A stretch of 64,000 bases of DNA. It comes from Gottschalkia purinilytica (GTDB taxonomy: Bacteria > Bacillota > Clostridia > Tissierellales > Gottschalkiaceae). The DNA is taken from NCBI RefSeq assembly GCF_001190785.1, contig NZ_LGSS01000007.1:1-64000 (forward strand). The letters run 5' to 3'. The translations under genes were made by a program, and so were the position numbers. Positions 1 through 9,123 of this stretch are shown here, piece by piece (within the stretch, counting starts at the first letter, position 1; every line of letters starts with the position of its first letter). The notes under the pieces were generated by a model. That model saw nothing but the letters and a program-made list of their open reading frames with translations. It ran no database searches and was not told where the DNA came from.

Positions 1-421
1 TATTGTTGTTGTCGCTAGGTTTATTGTTGTTGTCGCTAGGTTTATTGTTGTTGTCACTAGGTTTATTGTTGTTGTCGCTAGGTTTATTGTTGTTATCACA
101 TGGTTTATTATTGTTATTGCCAGGTTTAATATTTATTTTTTTACAAGATTTATTGTTAATAGATTTAATATTTATTTTATTACAAGATTTATTTTTGTCA
201 TTATCACAAGATTTATTATTATCGTTGTTACAAGATTTAACATTGTTAGATTTGGTATTTTTATCTAGAGAACAATTAGATACAAAGTTGTTGCATTTAG
301 CTTTAAAATCCGATATATTGTATTTGGAGTTAAGACTTTGTGCATTTGCAGTACCTACGCTTCCTAATAATACTGCACCTGCTATTAATGATGCTGATAT
401 TTTCTTAAACGATTTTTTCAT
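1..421 (-). CDS. Secreted Asn-rich repeat protein (3' end cut by window edge)
   Basis: The gene reads leftward from an ATG at 421-419 with an AAGGAGG site 8 bases upstream (430-436). The first 27 residues form a clear signal peptide (basic MKKSFKK, hydrophobic core, AxA site near residue 27). After about 30 ordinary residues the protein becomes Asn/Lys rich with spaced KSC triplets, then enters a heptad repeat PSDNNNK encoded by a 21-bp DNA unit (about 1-110, at least four copies), which runs off the window. In related clostridia such linkers often precede an extracellular CAP/SCP (YkwD-like) domain; that domain is not visible here, so this is only a guess. The protein is very likely exported, and its role is unknown. 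Confidence 0.75.
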   Translation of the reverse strand, partial: MKKSFKKISASLIAGAVLLGSVGTANAQSLNSKYNISDFKAKCNNFVSNCSLDKNTKSNNVKSCNNDNNKSCDNDKNKSCNKINIKSINNKSCKKINIKPGNNNNKPCDNNNKPSDNNNKPSDNNNKPSDNNNKPSDNNN

Positions 422-543
422 TTGACATTCCTCCTTAAAGATTTGTACTAATTTGCTTTTTGAAAATGACTGAAATTTTCTAAAAGCTTTTCTTTGTTGT
501 ACAGTATATCATTTAAAAAGAAATTTTTAAGAGGAAAATATTA

Positions 544-597
544 ACACATAAACCCCTGTATTGATCAATCGCAGTAAAATACAGGGGTTTACGTGTG
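544..597. repeat. Long inverted repeat between divergent genes
   Basis: Arms of 19 bases (544-562 and 578-596/597) match with a single G:T-type mismatch around a 15-base loop. Each arm carries AAACCCCTGTA or its complement. There is no T-run on either side, and it lies between two divergent gene starts, where a terminator is not expected. It could be an operator or a structured leader for the gene at 688. Confidence 0.5.
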
Positions 598-687
598 CAT
601 GCTATTTTTAACTAAAATGTAATTAATATTAACTGAATTGTAATAATTTAGTCATTATTTTTCAATCTATATTCGAGGGGATACGCT

Positions 688-1797
688 ATGGAACAAGTAA
701 TATTAGGCATAATACTTTTATTTTCTATATTAGGAGCTATGGATAAAATATATGGGAATAAGTTTGGATTAGGTGCAAAATTTGAAGAGGGATTTATGTC
801 CATGGGAAATTTAGCGTTGGCTATTATAGGAATATATTCTCTGTCTCCAGTCATTGCTAATGTTTTATCCTATGCTATAGGGCCATTATTTAAAAATATA
901 GGAATAGATTCTTCTATTTTATCAGCATCCATATTAGCTTGCGATATGGGAGGATATATTTCTTCTATGAAATTAGCTCAGTCTAAAGAAATAGGACTAT
1001 TTTCAGGAGTTATATTGTCTTCTATGTTAGGTACTACGGTGATATTTACTATTCCTGTAGGTGTTGGAATTATAAAAAAAGAAGATCATTCTTATTTTGC
1101 AAAGGGAATATTAGCTGGAATAATAACTATACCGTTAGGAAGTATCGTTGGGGGATACTTGTTAGGAATATCTTTTAAAAGTCTTATTTTAAATGCTTTA
1201 CCAGTTATTATGATTTCTGTTTTACTAGCTATTGGGCTTACTAAGTATCCTGAAAAAATAATAAATTTATTTAGTATTTTAAGTAGAGGAGTAACTGCTA
1301 TTAGTATGTTCGGATTAGTATTAAGTATGATTGACGTAATTACTGGAATTAAGATATTAAAAGGAATGGGATCTTTTACAGAAGGACTTAAAGTAGTTGG
1401 TAGTGTAGTGATAGTTTTGTCAGGAGCCTATCCTATGATATACTTTGTTAGTAGGTTCTTTGGTAATACAATATCAAAATTGGGTAGAAGAATAGGTATA
1501 GGAGAAAAAGCTATAATGGGACTAATGGTATCTTTAGCTAATAATATACCTATGTTTTTTATGTTTAAAGAAATGAATAGCAGAGAAAAAGTTTTATGTA
1601 GTGCATTTATAGTGAGTGGAGCATTTACTTTTGGAGGACAATTAGGATTTATATCAGGAGTTGAAAAAACAGCTATAGTTCCATTTATAATCGCTAAATT
1701 AGCTGGGGGACTGAGTGCTTTGATTTTAGCTTTTATACTAACAAGACATGATGAAGTATGTGTTAGTGAAAAAGGAAGCAACAAGCTATTATCATAA
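688..1797 (+). CDS. eutH: EutH-family ethanolamine permease, orphan
   Basis: This 369-residue polytopic membrane protein keeps the EutH signature near its start: GNKFGLGAKFEEGFMSMG at about residues 24-41, followed by CDMGGY near residue 87. About ten hydrophobic segments are visible. EutH proteins import ethanolamine across the cytoplasmic membrane. The ATG is preceded by GAGGGG. No other eut gene (ammonia-lyase, shell proteins, two-component regulator) lies nearby, so it is an orphan permease whose substrate here is inferred only from the family. The C-terminal end is short and hydrophilic. The family call is firm; the in vivo substrate is not. Confidence 0.85.
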   Translation: MEQVILGIILLFSILGAMDKIYGNKFGLGAKFEEGFMSMGNLALAIIGIYSLSPVIANVLSYAIGPLFKNIGIDSSILSASILACDMGGYISSMKLAQSKEIGLFSGVILSSMLGTTVIFTIPVGVGIIKKEDHSYFAKGILAGIITIPLGSIVGGYLLGISFKSLILNALPVIMISVLLAIGLTKYPEKIINLFSILSRGVTAISMFGLVLSMIDVITGIKILKGMGSFTEGLKVVGSVVIVLSGAYPMIYFVSRFFGNTISKLGRRIGIGEKAIMGLMVSLANNIPMFFMFKEMNSREKVLCSAFIVSGAFTFGGQLGFISGVEKTAIVPFIIAKLAGGLSALILAFILTRHDEVCVSEKGSNKLLS

Positions 1798-1846
1798 AGT
1801 TATAGTTTAATTAAATGTAAGGATCATATAATGGGAGGTGCTTAAT

Positions 1847-3214
1847 TTGACTAGAATATTAAAAGATAAAGATTTTTATAGAACTATGTTATCTATAGCT
1901 TTACCAGTTACATTACAAAACTTAATATCATCTTCTCTTAATATGATTGATACTTTTATGATTACTGGTTTAGGAGAAGCGAGTATAGCAGCTGTAGGAC
2001 AAGCAAACCAAGTATTCTTCTTATTCTCTATACTTCTTTTTGGAATAAATAGTGGAGCATCTATATTTATAGCTCAATTTTGGGGAAAAAGAGATGCTTC
2101 TAATATAAGAAGAGTATTGGGATTAGGAATTATAATAGGTAGTATAGTAGGACTCATATTTACAATAGCAGCTTTAGTATTTCCAAGGACTATAATGAGA
2201 ATACTCATAAATGATCCAGAAGTTATAGAGCTTGGAGTTAAGTATCTAAGAGTAGTATGTATAAGCTATATTTTTACTTCTATAACATTTGCTTATAGTG
2301 GTGCATGTAGGAGTGTAAGACAAGCAAGATTACCTATGGTAGTAAGTGGATTATCTATAATAGTTAATACTGTATTAAACTATTGTTTAATATTTGGTAA
2401 ATTTGGTTTTCCACAATTAGGAGTGAGTGGAGCAGCATTAGCTACAGTTATAGCTAGAGTAGTAGAAGCATTGACTATCATATTTATTATTTATCGTGAT
2501 GGAAGTAGGAATGTACTAGCAGCTAAAATAAAAGAAATGACAGATATATCTATTGGATTTGTAAAGAAATTTTTAAAGACTATATCTCCAGTTATATTGA
2601 ATGAAGGATTGTGGTCATTAGGACTAGTTATGTATTCAATAGCCTATGCAAAAATAGGTAAAGAAGCTACTGCTGCAGTCCAAATAGCAACTACTATACA
2701 AAATATTTTTATGGTTTTATCATTGGGGTTAGCAGGGGCATGTGCTACAATGATTGGAAATAAGATAGGAGCTAATGAAGAAGAAGAAGGAATAAGTTAT
2801 GCTAAAAAGTTTTGTATTATAGGAATTATTACTGGGACTATATTAGGAATACTATTATATGTTTCAGCTCCATTTATTTTGAAATTGTTTAGCAACATAT
2901 CTCCAGAACTTTTTGAAACAGCTAAAAAAATAATAAGAGTAATTGCTTTCTATATTCCATCTAAGTTATACACAAGTATACTAGTAGTAGGTATATTTAG
3001 AGGTGGTGGAGATACTAAATACTCTATGATTTTAGAAGCTGGTTGCGTATGGATAGTAGGGGTACCACTTGCTTTTCTAGGAGCACTAGTATTAAAACTA
3101 CCAGTTCACTGGGTTGTTGCGCTAGCATACTCAGAAGAAGCAGTAAAAACTATTCTAGGAACACCTAGAGCTTTATCTAACAAATGGATTAAAAATCTAG
3201 TAGATGATATATAA
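1847..3214 (+). CDS. MATE-family multidrug exporter
   Basis: The predicted protein of about 455 residues has twelve hydrophobic segments in two homologous halves, typical of MATE cation-coupled drug/organic-compound exporters. Family-like stretches are ALPVTLQNLISSSLNMIDTF near the start and the GINSGASIFIAQFWGKRD region after the second helix. I place the start at TTG 1847, eight bases after GGGAGG (1833-1838); an in-frame GTG at 1838 overlaps that ribosome site and is unlikely. It follows eutH by about 50 bases with no terminator between, so the two may be co-transcribed. The substrate cannot be told from sequence. Confidence 0.85.
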   Translation: MTRILKDKDFYRTMLSIALPVTLQNLISSSLNMIDTFMITGLGEASIAAVGQANQVFFLFSILLFGINSGASIFIAQFWGKRDASNIRRVLGLGIIIGSIVGLIFTIAALVFPRTIMRILINDPEVIELGVKYLRVVCISYIFTSITFAYSGACRSVRQARLPMVVSGLSIIVNTVLNYCLIFGKFGFPQLGVSGAALATVIARVVEALTIIFIIYRDGSRNVLAAKIKEMTDISIGFVKKFLKTISPVILNEGLWSLGLVMYSIAYAKIGKEATAAVQIATTIQNIFMVLSLGLAGACATMIGNKIGANEEEEGISYAKKFCIIGIITGTILGILLYVSAPFILKLFSNISPELFETAKKIIRVIAFYIPSKLYTSILVVGIFRGGGDTKYSMILEAGCVWIVGVPLAFLGALVLKLPVHWVVALAYSEEAVKTILGTPRALSNKWIKNLVDDI

Positions 3215-3278
3215 AGAGATTAATTATATTAAATTCTAAGGATTAATTTTAAATTAATAATATAAGTCGAAAAGATAT

Positions 3279-3311
3279 AGAAAGAGACTATTGATAATAG
3301 TCTCTTTCTAA
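3279..3311 (+). terminator. Hairpin terminator after MATE gene
   Basis: A 14-bp perfect stem (3279-3292 with 3296-3309) with a very small loop follows the MATE gene; the downstream sequence is AT-rich rather than a clean T-run. Confidence 0.6.
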
Positions 3312-3854
3312 TTATTATACATATAATAAAGCTTAATAATAAATAGTATATATAGATATACTTATCATGAATTAGAATTATAGTTTAAAAATTGACAGGA
3401 TAAAACTATATTATAGGAAATATACAAAGATACTTGTCATATTTCCAGGGAAATTAATAAAAAAAGCATGTTTATGATGTCAGATTATTTGAGTTGATAA
3501 GATTATATATTTTAATGTTCTATCCTTATGAAGACATGTAAGTATATCTCAAACATGTACTTTTAATATGAAGAATAATATAATTATTAATAAGAATGTA
3601 ACACATAGTAAATATATATAACTAAGTCAAATGCTTTTCAGTATATACAAGGAAAATATTTTTAAAACAATTTCTAAAATTATAAACATAAATAATTTAA
3701 AAATCTTATTGTAAATCTAATATTTTATAAAAGCTTCTAGGTAACATAGTATTTTTAAGGCTTTATAGGATATTTAATGATTTAGAATATAGATACTCTA
3801 ATTAATAAAAATTTATTAACTTAAAAAATAACATATTTATTTAGGAGGTTGAGT
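3312..3854. other. AT-rich intergenic stretch
   Basis: Beyond the terminator this stretch contains only AT-rich sequence with scattered stops in all frames. I see no RNA gene or repeat. It must hold the promoter of the aminopeptidase gene, but no single -35/-10 pair stands out. Confidence 0.4.
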
Positions 3855-5633
3855 ATGGAGACTAATCATAAATTAAGGAGTCTTAGAAAACTAATGTTAG
3901 AAAAAGGCATAGATGCATATATAATACCAAGTTTTGATGCACATCAAAGTGAATATGTACCGGAACATTGGAAATCAAGAGCTTGGGTTTCAGGATTTAC
4001 AGGTTCAGCAGGTACTGTTGTAGTGACTATGAATGAAAGTGGACTATGGACAGATGGTAGATATTTTATACAAGCAGAAGAACAACTTAAGGGAAGTGAA
4101 ATAAAGTTGTTTAAAATGAGAGAACCAAATGTTCCTACAGTTACGGAATGGATTGAAAATAATTTAGAGTGTGGAAAAACTGTAGGATTTGACGGGAAAG
4201 TTTTTTCATGTAAAGAAGTAGAAGAAATGAAAGACAGTTTCGACAAAAAAGGAATAAGAATTAATTCTGAATATGATCTTATAATGGATATATGGGAAGA
4301 TAGACCAGATCTTCCACTTGAAAAAGTATTTATTCACGAAGTTAAATACACAGGTATGACAACAAAAGAAAAGATAGAAGTAGTAAGATCTAAGATGAAA
4401 GAAAAAGGAGTAGATCAATACATATTAAGTTCATTAGATGATATAGCTTGGTTATTTAATATAAGGGGAAGAGATGTATCTAATAATCCAGTTACAATTT
4501 CATATGCCTTAATCTCGCTGGAAGATGCATATATTTTTATAAATAATAAAAAAGTTACATCAGAAGTTAAAAAATTTTTAAATCAAAATGGAGTTGAAAT
4601 AAAAGAATATTTAGATATAGAAGAATCACTAAAGAGTATAGATAAAACTTCTAAAATTTATTATGATCCTTCTAAGACAAGTATATGGATTTATAATTCT
4701 ATACCTTCAAGTTGTGAAAAATTAGAAGGAAAAGATATAGTAATGTTATTAAAGGCTACAAAGAATGATGTTGAAATAGAGAATCTTAAGAAGTGTCATA
4801 TTAAAGATAGCGTTGCAATGGTAAAATTCCTTTATTGGCTGGATAACAATGTAGGAAAGGAAAATATAACTGAGATTTCAGCTAGTGAAAAATTAGAGAC
4901 ATTTAGAAAAGAAAGAGAAAACTTTATAGAACCAAGTTTTGATACTATAGCAGGATACAAGGATCATGCAGCAATGATGCACTATAAAGCTACTGAACAA
5001 AGTCAGTATGAATTAAAATCAGAAGGGATGCTTTTAGTAGATTCAGGTGGCCAATACTTAGATGGAACTACTGATATTACAAGAACTATAGTTCTTGGAA
5101 ATATAACAGAAGAAGAGAAAAGAGATTTTACATTAGTTCTTAAAGGTCATATAGCATTAAATAGAACTAAATTTTTATATGGAGTTACTGGTACTAACCT
5201 AGATGTTATTGCTAGGCTTCCACTCTGGGAGCATGGAATAGATTATAAATGTGGAACTGGTCATGGAGTAGGATATTTACTAAGTGTTCATGAAGCACCT
5301 CAAAGATTTGCGATGTATTATAATGATACTGTACTTGAAAGTGGAATGGTTATAACTAATGAACCGGGAGTATATAAAGAAGGTAAGTATGGAATAAGAA
5401 CGGAAAATACTTTACTAGTTGTTGAAGATGAAGAAACAGATTCAGGTCAATTTATGAAATTCGAAGTTATATCATTTTGTCCTATAGATTTAAGAGGAAT
5501 AGATATAAATCTTCTTACTAATGAGGAAAAGGAATGGCTAAATAGATATCACAAAGATACTTATATAAAATTATCTCCATACTTAACTCAAGAAGAAAAT
5601 CATTGGCTAAAAAATGCAACTAGAGAAATTTAG
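3855..5633 (+). CDS. Xaa-Pro aminopeptidase, M24 family (long APP1-like form)
   Basis: The protein of about 592 residues has the three-domain layout of long aminopeptidase P: two creatinase-like N-terminal domains and a C-terminal pita-bread metallopeptidase domain. The metal ligands are visible in order: Asp in VDSGG, Asp in DGTTDITRT, His in GHGVG with a following SVHE, Glu in NEPGVY and Glu in RTEN. It should remove an N-terminal residue preceding proline, using two Mn or similar ions in the cytoplasm. ATG 3855 lies six bases after GGAGG (3844-3848); the TTG at 3849 touches the ribosome site and is less likely. It is a single-gene unit ended by a terminator. Confidence 0.92.
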   Translation: METNHKLRSLRKLMLEKGIDAYIIPSFDAHQSEYVPEHWKSRAWVSGFTGSAGTVVVTMNESGLWTDGRYFIQAEEQLKGSEIKLFKMREPNVPTVTEWIENNLECGKTVGFDGKVFSCKEVEEMKDSFDKKGIRINSEYDLIMDIWEDRPDLPLEKVFIHEVKYTGMTTKEKIEVVRSKMKEKGVDQYILSSLDDIAWLFNIRGRDVSNNPVTISYALISLEDAYIFINNKKVTSEVKKFLNQNGVEIKEYLDIEESLKSIDKTSKIYYDPSKTSIWIYNSIPSSCEKLEGKDIVMLLKATKNDVEIENLKKCHIKDSVAMVKFLYWLDNNVGKENITEISASEKLETFRKERENFIEPSFDTIAGYKDHAAMMHYKATEQSQYELKSEGMLLVDSGGQYLDGTTDITRTIVLGNITEEEKRDFTLVLKGHIALNRTKFLYGVTGTNLDVIARLPLWEHGIDYKCGTGHGVGYLLSVHEAPQRFAMYYNDTVLESGMVITNEPGVYKEGKYGIRTENTLLVVEDEETDSGQFMKFEVISFCPIDLRGIDINLLTNEEKEWLNRYHKDTYIKLSPYLTQEENHWLKNATREI

Positions 5634-5659
5634 AATGATATAAATTAATATAAAGATGG

Positions 5660-5693
5660 AAGTCTCAGATGATATATTTTCTGAGACTTTTTC
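5660..5693 (+). terminator. Terminator after aminopeptidase gene
   Basis: A 10-bp stem AAGTCTCAGA / TCTGAGACTT is followed by a T-rich run, 27 bases after the stop codon. Confidence 0.8.
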
Positions 5694-6006
5694 ATTATAT
5701 AATTTTCGTATGATAAGGAATTGATAAGTATATATAAACATAATACTTATATTATAATGAAAATATTATATATGCATTTTGAATTGAAGTGTTTGTAATT
5801 TTAGCCACTTAAAGCTCACGAAATTTAGCTAATTTAAAATTGATATAATGAATCGCTAATATATATAGAAAATACCAATATATAATTATATAAAATATGT
5901 TAATATTATGATATATTTTACATAATATAGTATATTAATGATGAAGAAAAACATTTTATGAAATTAAAAGTAGTTGAAGCTATTAATAATTACAGGGGGG
6001 ATAAAA
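5694..6006. other. Intergenic region upstream of asrA
   Basis: This is very AT-rich DNA without open frames. It must contain the asr promoter, but several TATAAT-like words prevent choosing one. No riboswitch-like structure was recognised. Confidence 0.35.
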
Positions 6007-7011
6007 GTGGGATATTCTATGGTGTTAGATCAATTTAATAATATACTTGAAAGCTTAAAAGAAGATTATAAAATATTTGCTCCAAAGGTATTTAAAGATA
6101 AAGGAACTTATTCTGATACGGATATGATAAGGTATGGAGAGATAAGTAGTGTAAAAGAAATAGAGTTTGATCAAAAGTCTTATTACTCAGCAAAAGAGCT
6201 TATATTACCTATAACTCAAACGTTGTTTTATTTTACAGAAGATAATGTAATAGAACCTAAAGTAGATAATGAAAAAGGCATAATAATTTTTCTGCGAAGT
6301 TGTGATATAAATGCGATCGAAAGATTAGATGAAATTTATTTAAGGAATGGTCAAGAAGATCCATATTATAAAAAGTTAAGAGAAAAAGTAAAATTAGTTC
6401 TTATAGAATGTAAAAATAGTTTTGAAAATTGTTTTTGTGTAAGTATGGGATCAAATAAAACAGAAGATTATTCTTTATTCATAAGAAAGAAAGACAACGA
6501 CATATTAGTTGACTTAAAAGATGATGAATTTTTAAGATATTTTGAAACTTATGATAAATCAGAAGTCTTGCCTAATTTTATAGAAAGTAATGAGATAAAA
6601 GTTAATATACCAGCAAATCTAGGAATAGATGCTTTTAGTTATGATTTATGGGAAGATTATTCTTCAAGATGCATATCGTGCGGTAGATGTAGCACTGTTT
6701 GCGGGACATGCTCTTGTTTTACTATGCAGGATATATTTTATAGCGATAACTTAAGTACAGGTGAAAGAAGAAGAGTATGGGCATCTTGTCAAATAGATGG
6801 ATATACAACTATGGCAGGCGGTCATGAATATAGAAAAGATAAGGGTGAACGAATGAGGTTTAAAACTATGCATAAAATATATGATTTTAATAAAAGATTT
6901 GGATATCAAATGTGTGTAGGATGTGGAAGATGTGATGATGCTTGTCCTGAATATATTTCTTTTTCACATTGTATAAATAAATTAGACAAATTAGTTAAGG
7001 AGGTTAAATAA
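6007..7011 (+). CDS. asrA: Anaerobic sulfite reductase subunit A
   Basis: AsrA is the iron-sulfur electron-transfer subunit of the assimilatory/dissimilatory-type anaerobic sulfite reductase (sulfite to sulfide). The C-terminal third shows two ferredoxin-like clusters, CISCGRCSTVCGTC and CVGCGRCDDACPE, in the spacing usual for the family. The length is about 334 residues, near the family norm. I choose GTG 6007 because it is preceded by AGGGGGG at the right distance, giving MGYSMVLDQF; an upstream TTG at 5974 lacks a ribosome site. Five further bases separate its stop from the spacing of asrB, so the three genes form one operon. Confidence 0.93.
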   Translation: MGYSMVLDQFNNILESLKEDYKIFAPKVFKDKGTYSDTDMIRYGEISSVKEIEFDQKSYYSAKELILPITQTLFYFTEDNVIEPKVDNEKGIIIFLRSCDINAIERLDEIYLRNGQEDPYYKKLREKVKLVLIECKNSFENCFCVSMGSNKTEDYSLFIRKKDNDILVDLKDDEFLRYFETYDKSEVLPNFIESNEIKVNIPANLGIDAFSYDLWEDYSSRCISCGRCSTVCGTCSCFTMQDIFYSDNLSTGERRRVWASCQIDGYTTMAGGHEYRKDKGERMRFKTMHKIYDFNKRFGYQMCVGCGRCDDACPEYISFSHCINKLDKLVKEVK

Positions 7012-7806
7012 ATGAAAAATAATATTTATTTACCTTTTAAATCAAAAATCATAGACATAATACCCCAAACCGATATAGATTTTACATTTAGAATGGAATT
7101 TAAAGGAGATGTAAAACCAGGACAATTTTTCGAAGTATCAATTCCAAAGTATGGGGAAGCTCCTATATCTGTATCAGAAATAGGTGAAGATTATGTAGAT
7201 TTAACTATTAGGAGAGTTGGAAAGGTCACAGATATAATACATACATTTTCTCAAGGACAACATCTCTTTTTGAGAGGTCCTTATGGAAATGGATTTGATA
7301 TAAATATATATAAGAATAAAGAAATAATTATTGCTGCCGGTGGGACTGGACTTGCACCTGTTAAAGGTGTTATAGATTACTTTATTAAGAATTTAGAAGA
7401 AGTTAAGAAATTTACTCTTATATGTGGTTTTAAGTCTCCAAAAGATATACTTTTTAAAGAAGAGGTTGAAAAATGGAATAAATATATAGATGTTATGCTA
7501 ACAGTAGACGAATCAGATGAAGAATACAATGGAAGGAAAGGACTTATTACAGAACATATTAAAGATATTTCAATAAAAAATTTAGATGAAACAAATGTAA
7601 TAGTGGTAGGCCCTCCTATTATGATGGAATTTACTACAAAAGAATTTATAAAAAGAGGGATAAATGAAGAAAATATATGGGTTTCTCATGAGAGAAAGAT
7701 GTGTTGTGGAGTAGGAAAATGTGGTCATTGCAAAATTAATGATGTATATATTTGTTTAGATGGTCCTGTTTTTAACTATAGTAAAGCTAAGGCACTAGTA
7801 GACTAA
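7012..7806 (+). CDS. asrB: Anaerobic sulfite reductase subunit B
   Basis: The 264-residue protein is a ferredoxin-NAD(P) reductase-type flavoprotein. It shows the flavin-binding region (PISVSE), the nucleotide-binding AAGGTGLAP near residue 105, and a C-terminal [2Fe-2S] motif CCGVGKCGHCK. It passes electrons from NADH to AsrA and AsrC. The ATG follows AAGGAGG in the end of asrA and starts directly after the asrA stop codon, consistent with translational coupling. Confidence 0.94.
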   Translation: MKNNIYLPFKSKIIDIIPQTDIDFTFRMEFKGDVKPGQFFEVSIPKYGEAPISVSEIGEDYVDLTIRRVGKVTDIIHTFSQGQHLFLRGPYGNGFDINIYKNKEIIIAAGGTGLAPVKGVIDYFIKNLEEVKKFTLICGFKSPKDILFKEEVEKWNKYIDVMLTVDESDEEYNGRKGLITEHIKDISIKNLDETNVIVVGPPIMMEFTTKEFIKRGINEENIWVSHERKMCCGVGKCGHCKINDVYICLDGPVFNYSKAKALVD

Positions 7807-7817
7807 GGGGTGAAAAT

Positions 7818-8768
7818 ATGGATATAAACACAAAAAAATTAAAGAAAAATGCTTTTAGAGTGACTAAGGAAAGAGGAAAGACAGCAGCTAGGATAAGAGT
7901 ACCAGGGGGACATATAGAGTCAAAACATTTAAGAATATTACAAAACATAGCTGATAAATATGGGAATGGAACACTTCATATAACTACAAGACAAGGATTC
8001 GAAATACCTGGAATACCTATGAAATATATACCAGATGTAAATAAAGAATTACAAAGTATAATAGAAGGTTTAGAAATAAATCAAGTAAGTCCTAATAGCG
8101 GATATCCAGCATCAGGAACTCGAAATGTATCTGCATGTATAGGTAATAATGTGTGTCCTTTTGCAAATTACAACACAACTAAATTTGCCAAAAATCTAGA
8201 AAAGGCTATATTTCCAAATGATTATCATGTTAAAATAGCTCTGACTGGATGTCCTAATGATTGTATTAAGGCTAGAATGCAAGACTTTGGAATTATAGGA
8301 ATGACAGATCCAGAATATGAGGCTTATAGATGTATAGGATGTGAAGTATGTGTTAAGAACTGTAAGAAAAAAGTAACTGGAGCTTTGAAATTTGAAAATT
8401 ATAAAGTTAAGAGAGATAGTGAAAAGTGTATAGGATGTGGAGAATGTATATTAAAATGTCCTACTTCTGCTTGGACTAGAAGTAATGAAAGATATTATAA
8501 ACTAGTTATTATGGGGAGAACAGGAAAGAAAAGACCAAGAATAGCGAAAGAGTTTGTCACATGGATAGATGAGAAAAGTATAATTAAAATAATTTTAAAT
8601 ACTTATGACTATATAGAGAAGTATATAGATAAAGATGCCCCAGGAGGAAAAGAACATATAGGATATATAGTAGATAGAACTGGGTTTCAGGAATTTAAAA
8701 AATGGGCGTTAAAAGATGTAGAATTGGGTGAAAAGGCTATAGTAGAGTCTAATATATATTGGGAGTGA
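7818..8768 (+). CDS. asrC: Anaerobic sulfite reductase subunit C, siroheme-containing
   Basis: AsrC is the catalytic subunit that reduces sulfite to sulfide at a siroheme-[4Fe-4S] centre. The nitrite/sulfite reductase half-domain begins with VPGGHIESKHLR, and the coupled cluster ligands appear as CIGNNVCPF and GCPNDC. Two added ferredoxin motifs, CIGCEVCVKNC and CIGCGECILKC, follow in the second half. The length of 316 residues fits the family. It starts 11 bases after asrB. No terminator with a T-run follows; instead there is an unusual hairpin-rich stretch. Confidence 0.94.
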   Translation: MDINTKKLKKNAFRVTKERGKTAARIRVPGGHIESKHLRILQNIADKYGNGTLHITTRQGFEIPGIPMKYIPDVNKELQSIIEGLEINQVSPNSGYPASGTRNVSACIGNNVCPFANYNTTKFAKNLEKAIFPNDYHVKIALTGCPNDCIKARMQDFGIIGMTDPEYEAYRCIGCEVCVKNCKKKVTGALKFENYKVKRDSEKCIGCGECILKCPTSAWTRSNERYYKLVIMGRTGKKRPRIAKEFVTWIDEKSIIKIILNTYDYIEKYIDKDAPGGKEHIGYIVDRTGFQEFKKWALKDVELGEKAIVESNIYWE

Positions 8769-9060
8769 ACTACTACCACTTATAGAAGTGGATGGCTTCC
8801 TAGTCAATATCTCTAATGAGACAAGTTTATCTAGGCTCTAAAGGTTGAACCAACCTCGGAATATAGCATAAGAACTTCTATATTGGCGTATATACTTGGT
8901 TTTCGCTATACCAACTGGGCGAGTGCTTGAATATTTTACGCTATAGAGTATTTCCTATAGCAACTCTATATATTCAGTTTTTAGTTGTTCTTGAAGTTAT
9001 AGCATCACAATTTAGTAAATACATCTAGTATTTACTAAATTAGTATTAGCTATCTCACAC
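8766..9060. other. Hairpin-rich stretch, possible IS200/IS605-type remnant or structured RNA
   Basis: This stretch is less AT-rich than its neighbours and has no open frame. It holds a series of short hairpins: CCACTT/AAGTGG (about 8776-8791), AGGTTG/CAACCT (about 8842-8856), AATATAG/CTATATT (about 8860-8885), and a perfect 14-bp stem AATTTAGTAAATAC with its complement (9009-9041). The opening GTGAACTAC..hairpin..GGCTTC is reminiscent, from memory, of sequences at ends of IS200/IS605 or TnpB-associated elements. No tnpA or tnpB is present. The assignment is uncertain. Confidence 0.35.
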
Positions 9061-9096
9061 CTAGAGAGTATGGGAGAATTTCACACAGTCTGTTAA

Positions 9097-9123
9097 AAAG
9101 AGCAGGATTACATCCTGCTCTTT
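9097..9123 (-). terminator. Terminator overlapping the end of the activator gene
   Basis: An 11-bp stem AAAGAGCAGGA / TCCTGCTCTTT holds the stop codon of the minus-strand gene (9108-9110) in its loop and is followed on that strand by TTTTT. Confidence 0.8.

Noticed and set aside
3-425. Plus-strand frame encoding Leu-rich repeats at the left edge
   Set aside because: The opposite strand has a ribosome site, ATG, signal peptide and a normal secreted protein; the Leu-rich frame is its antisense.
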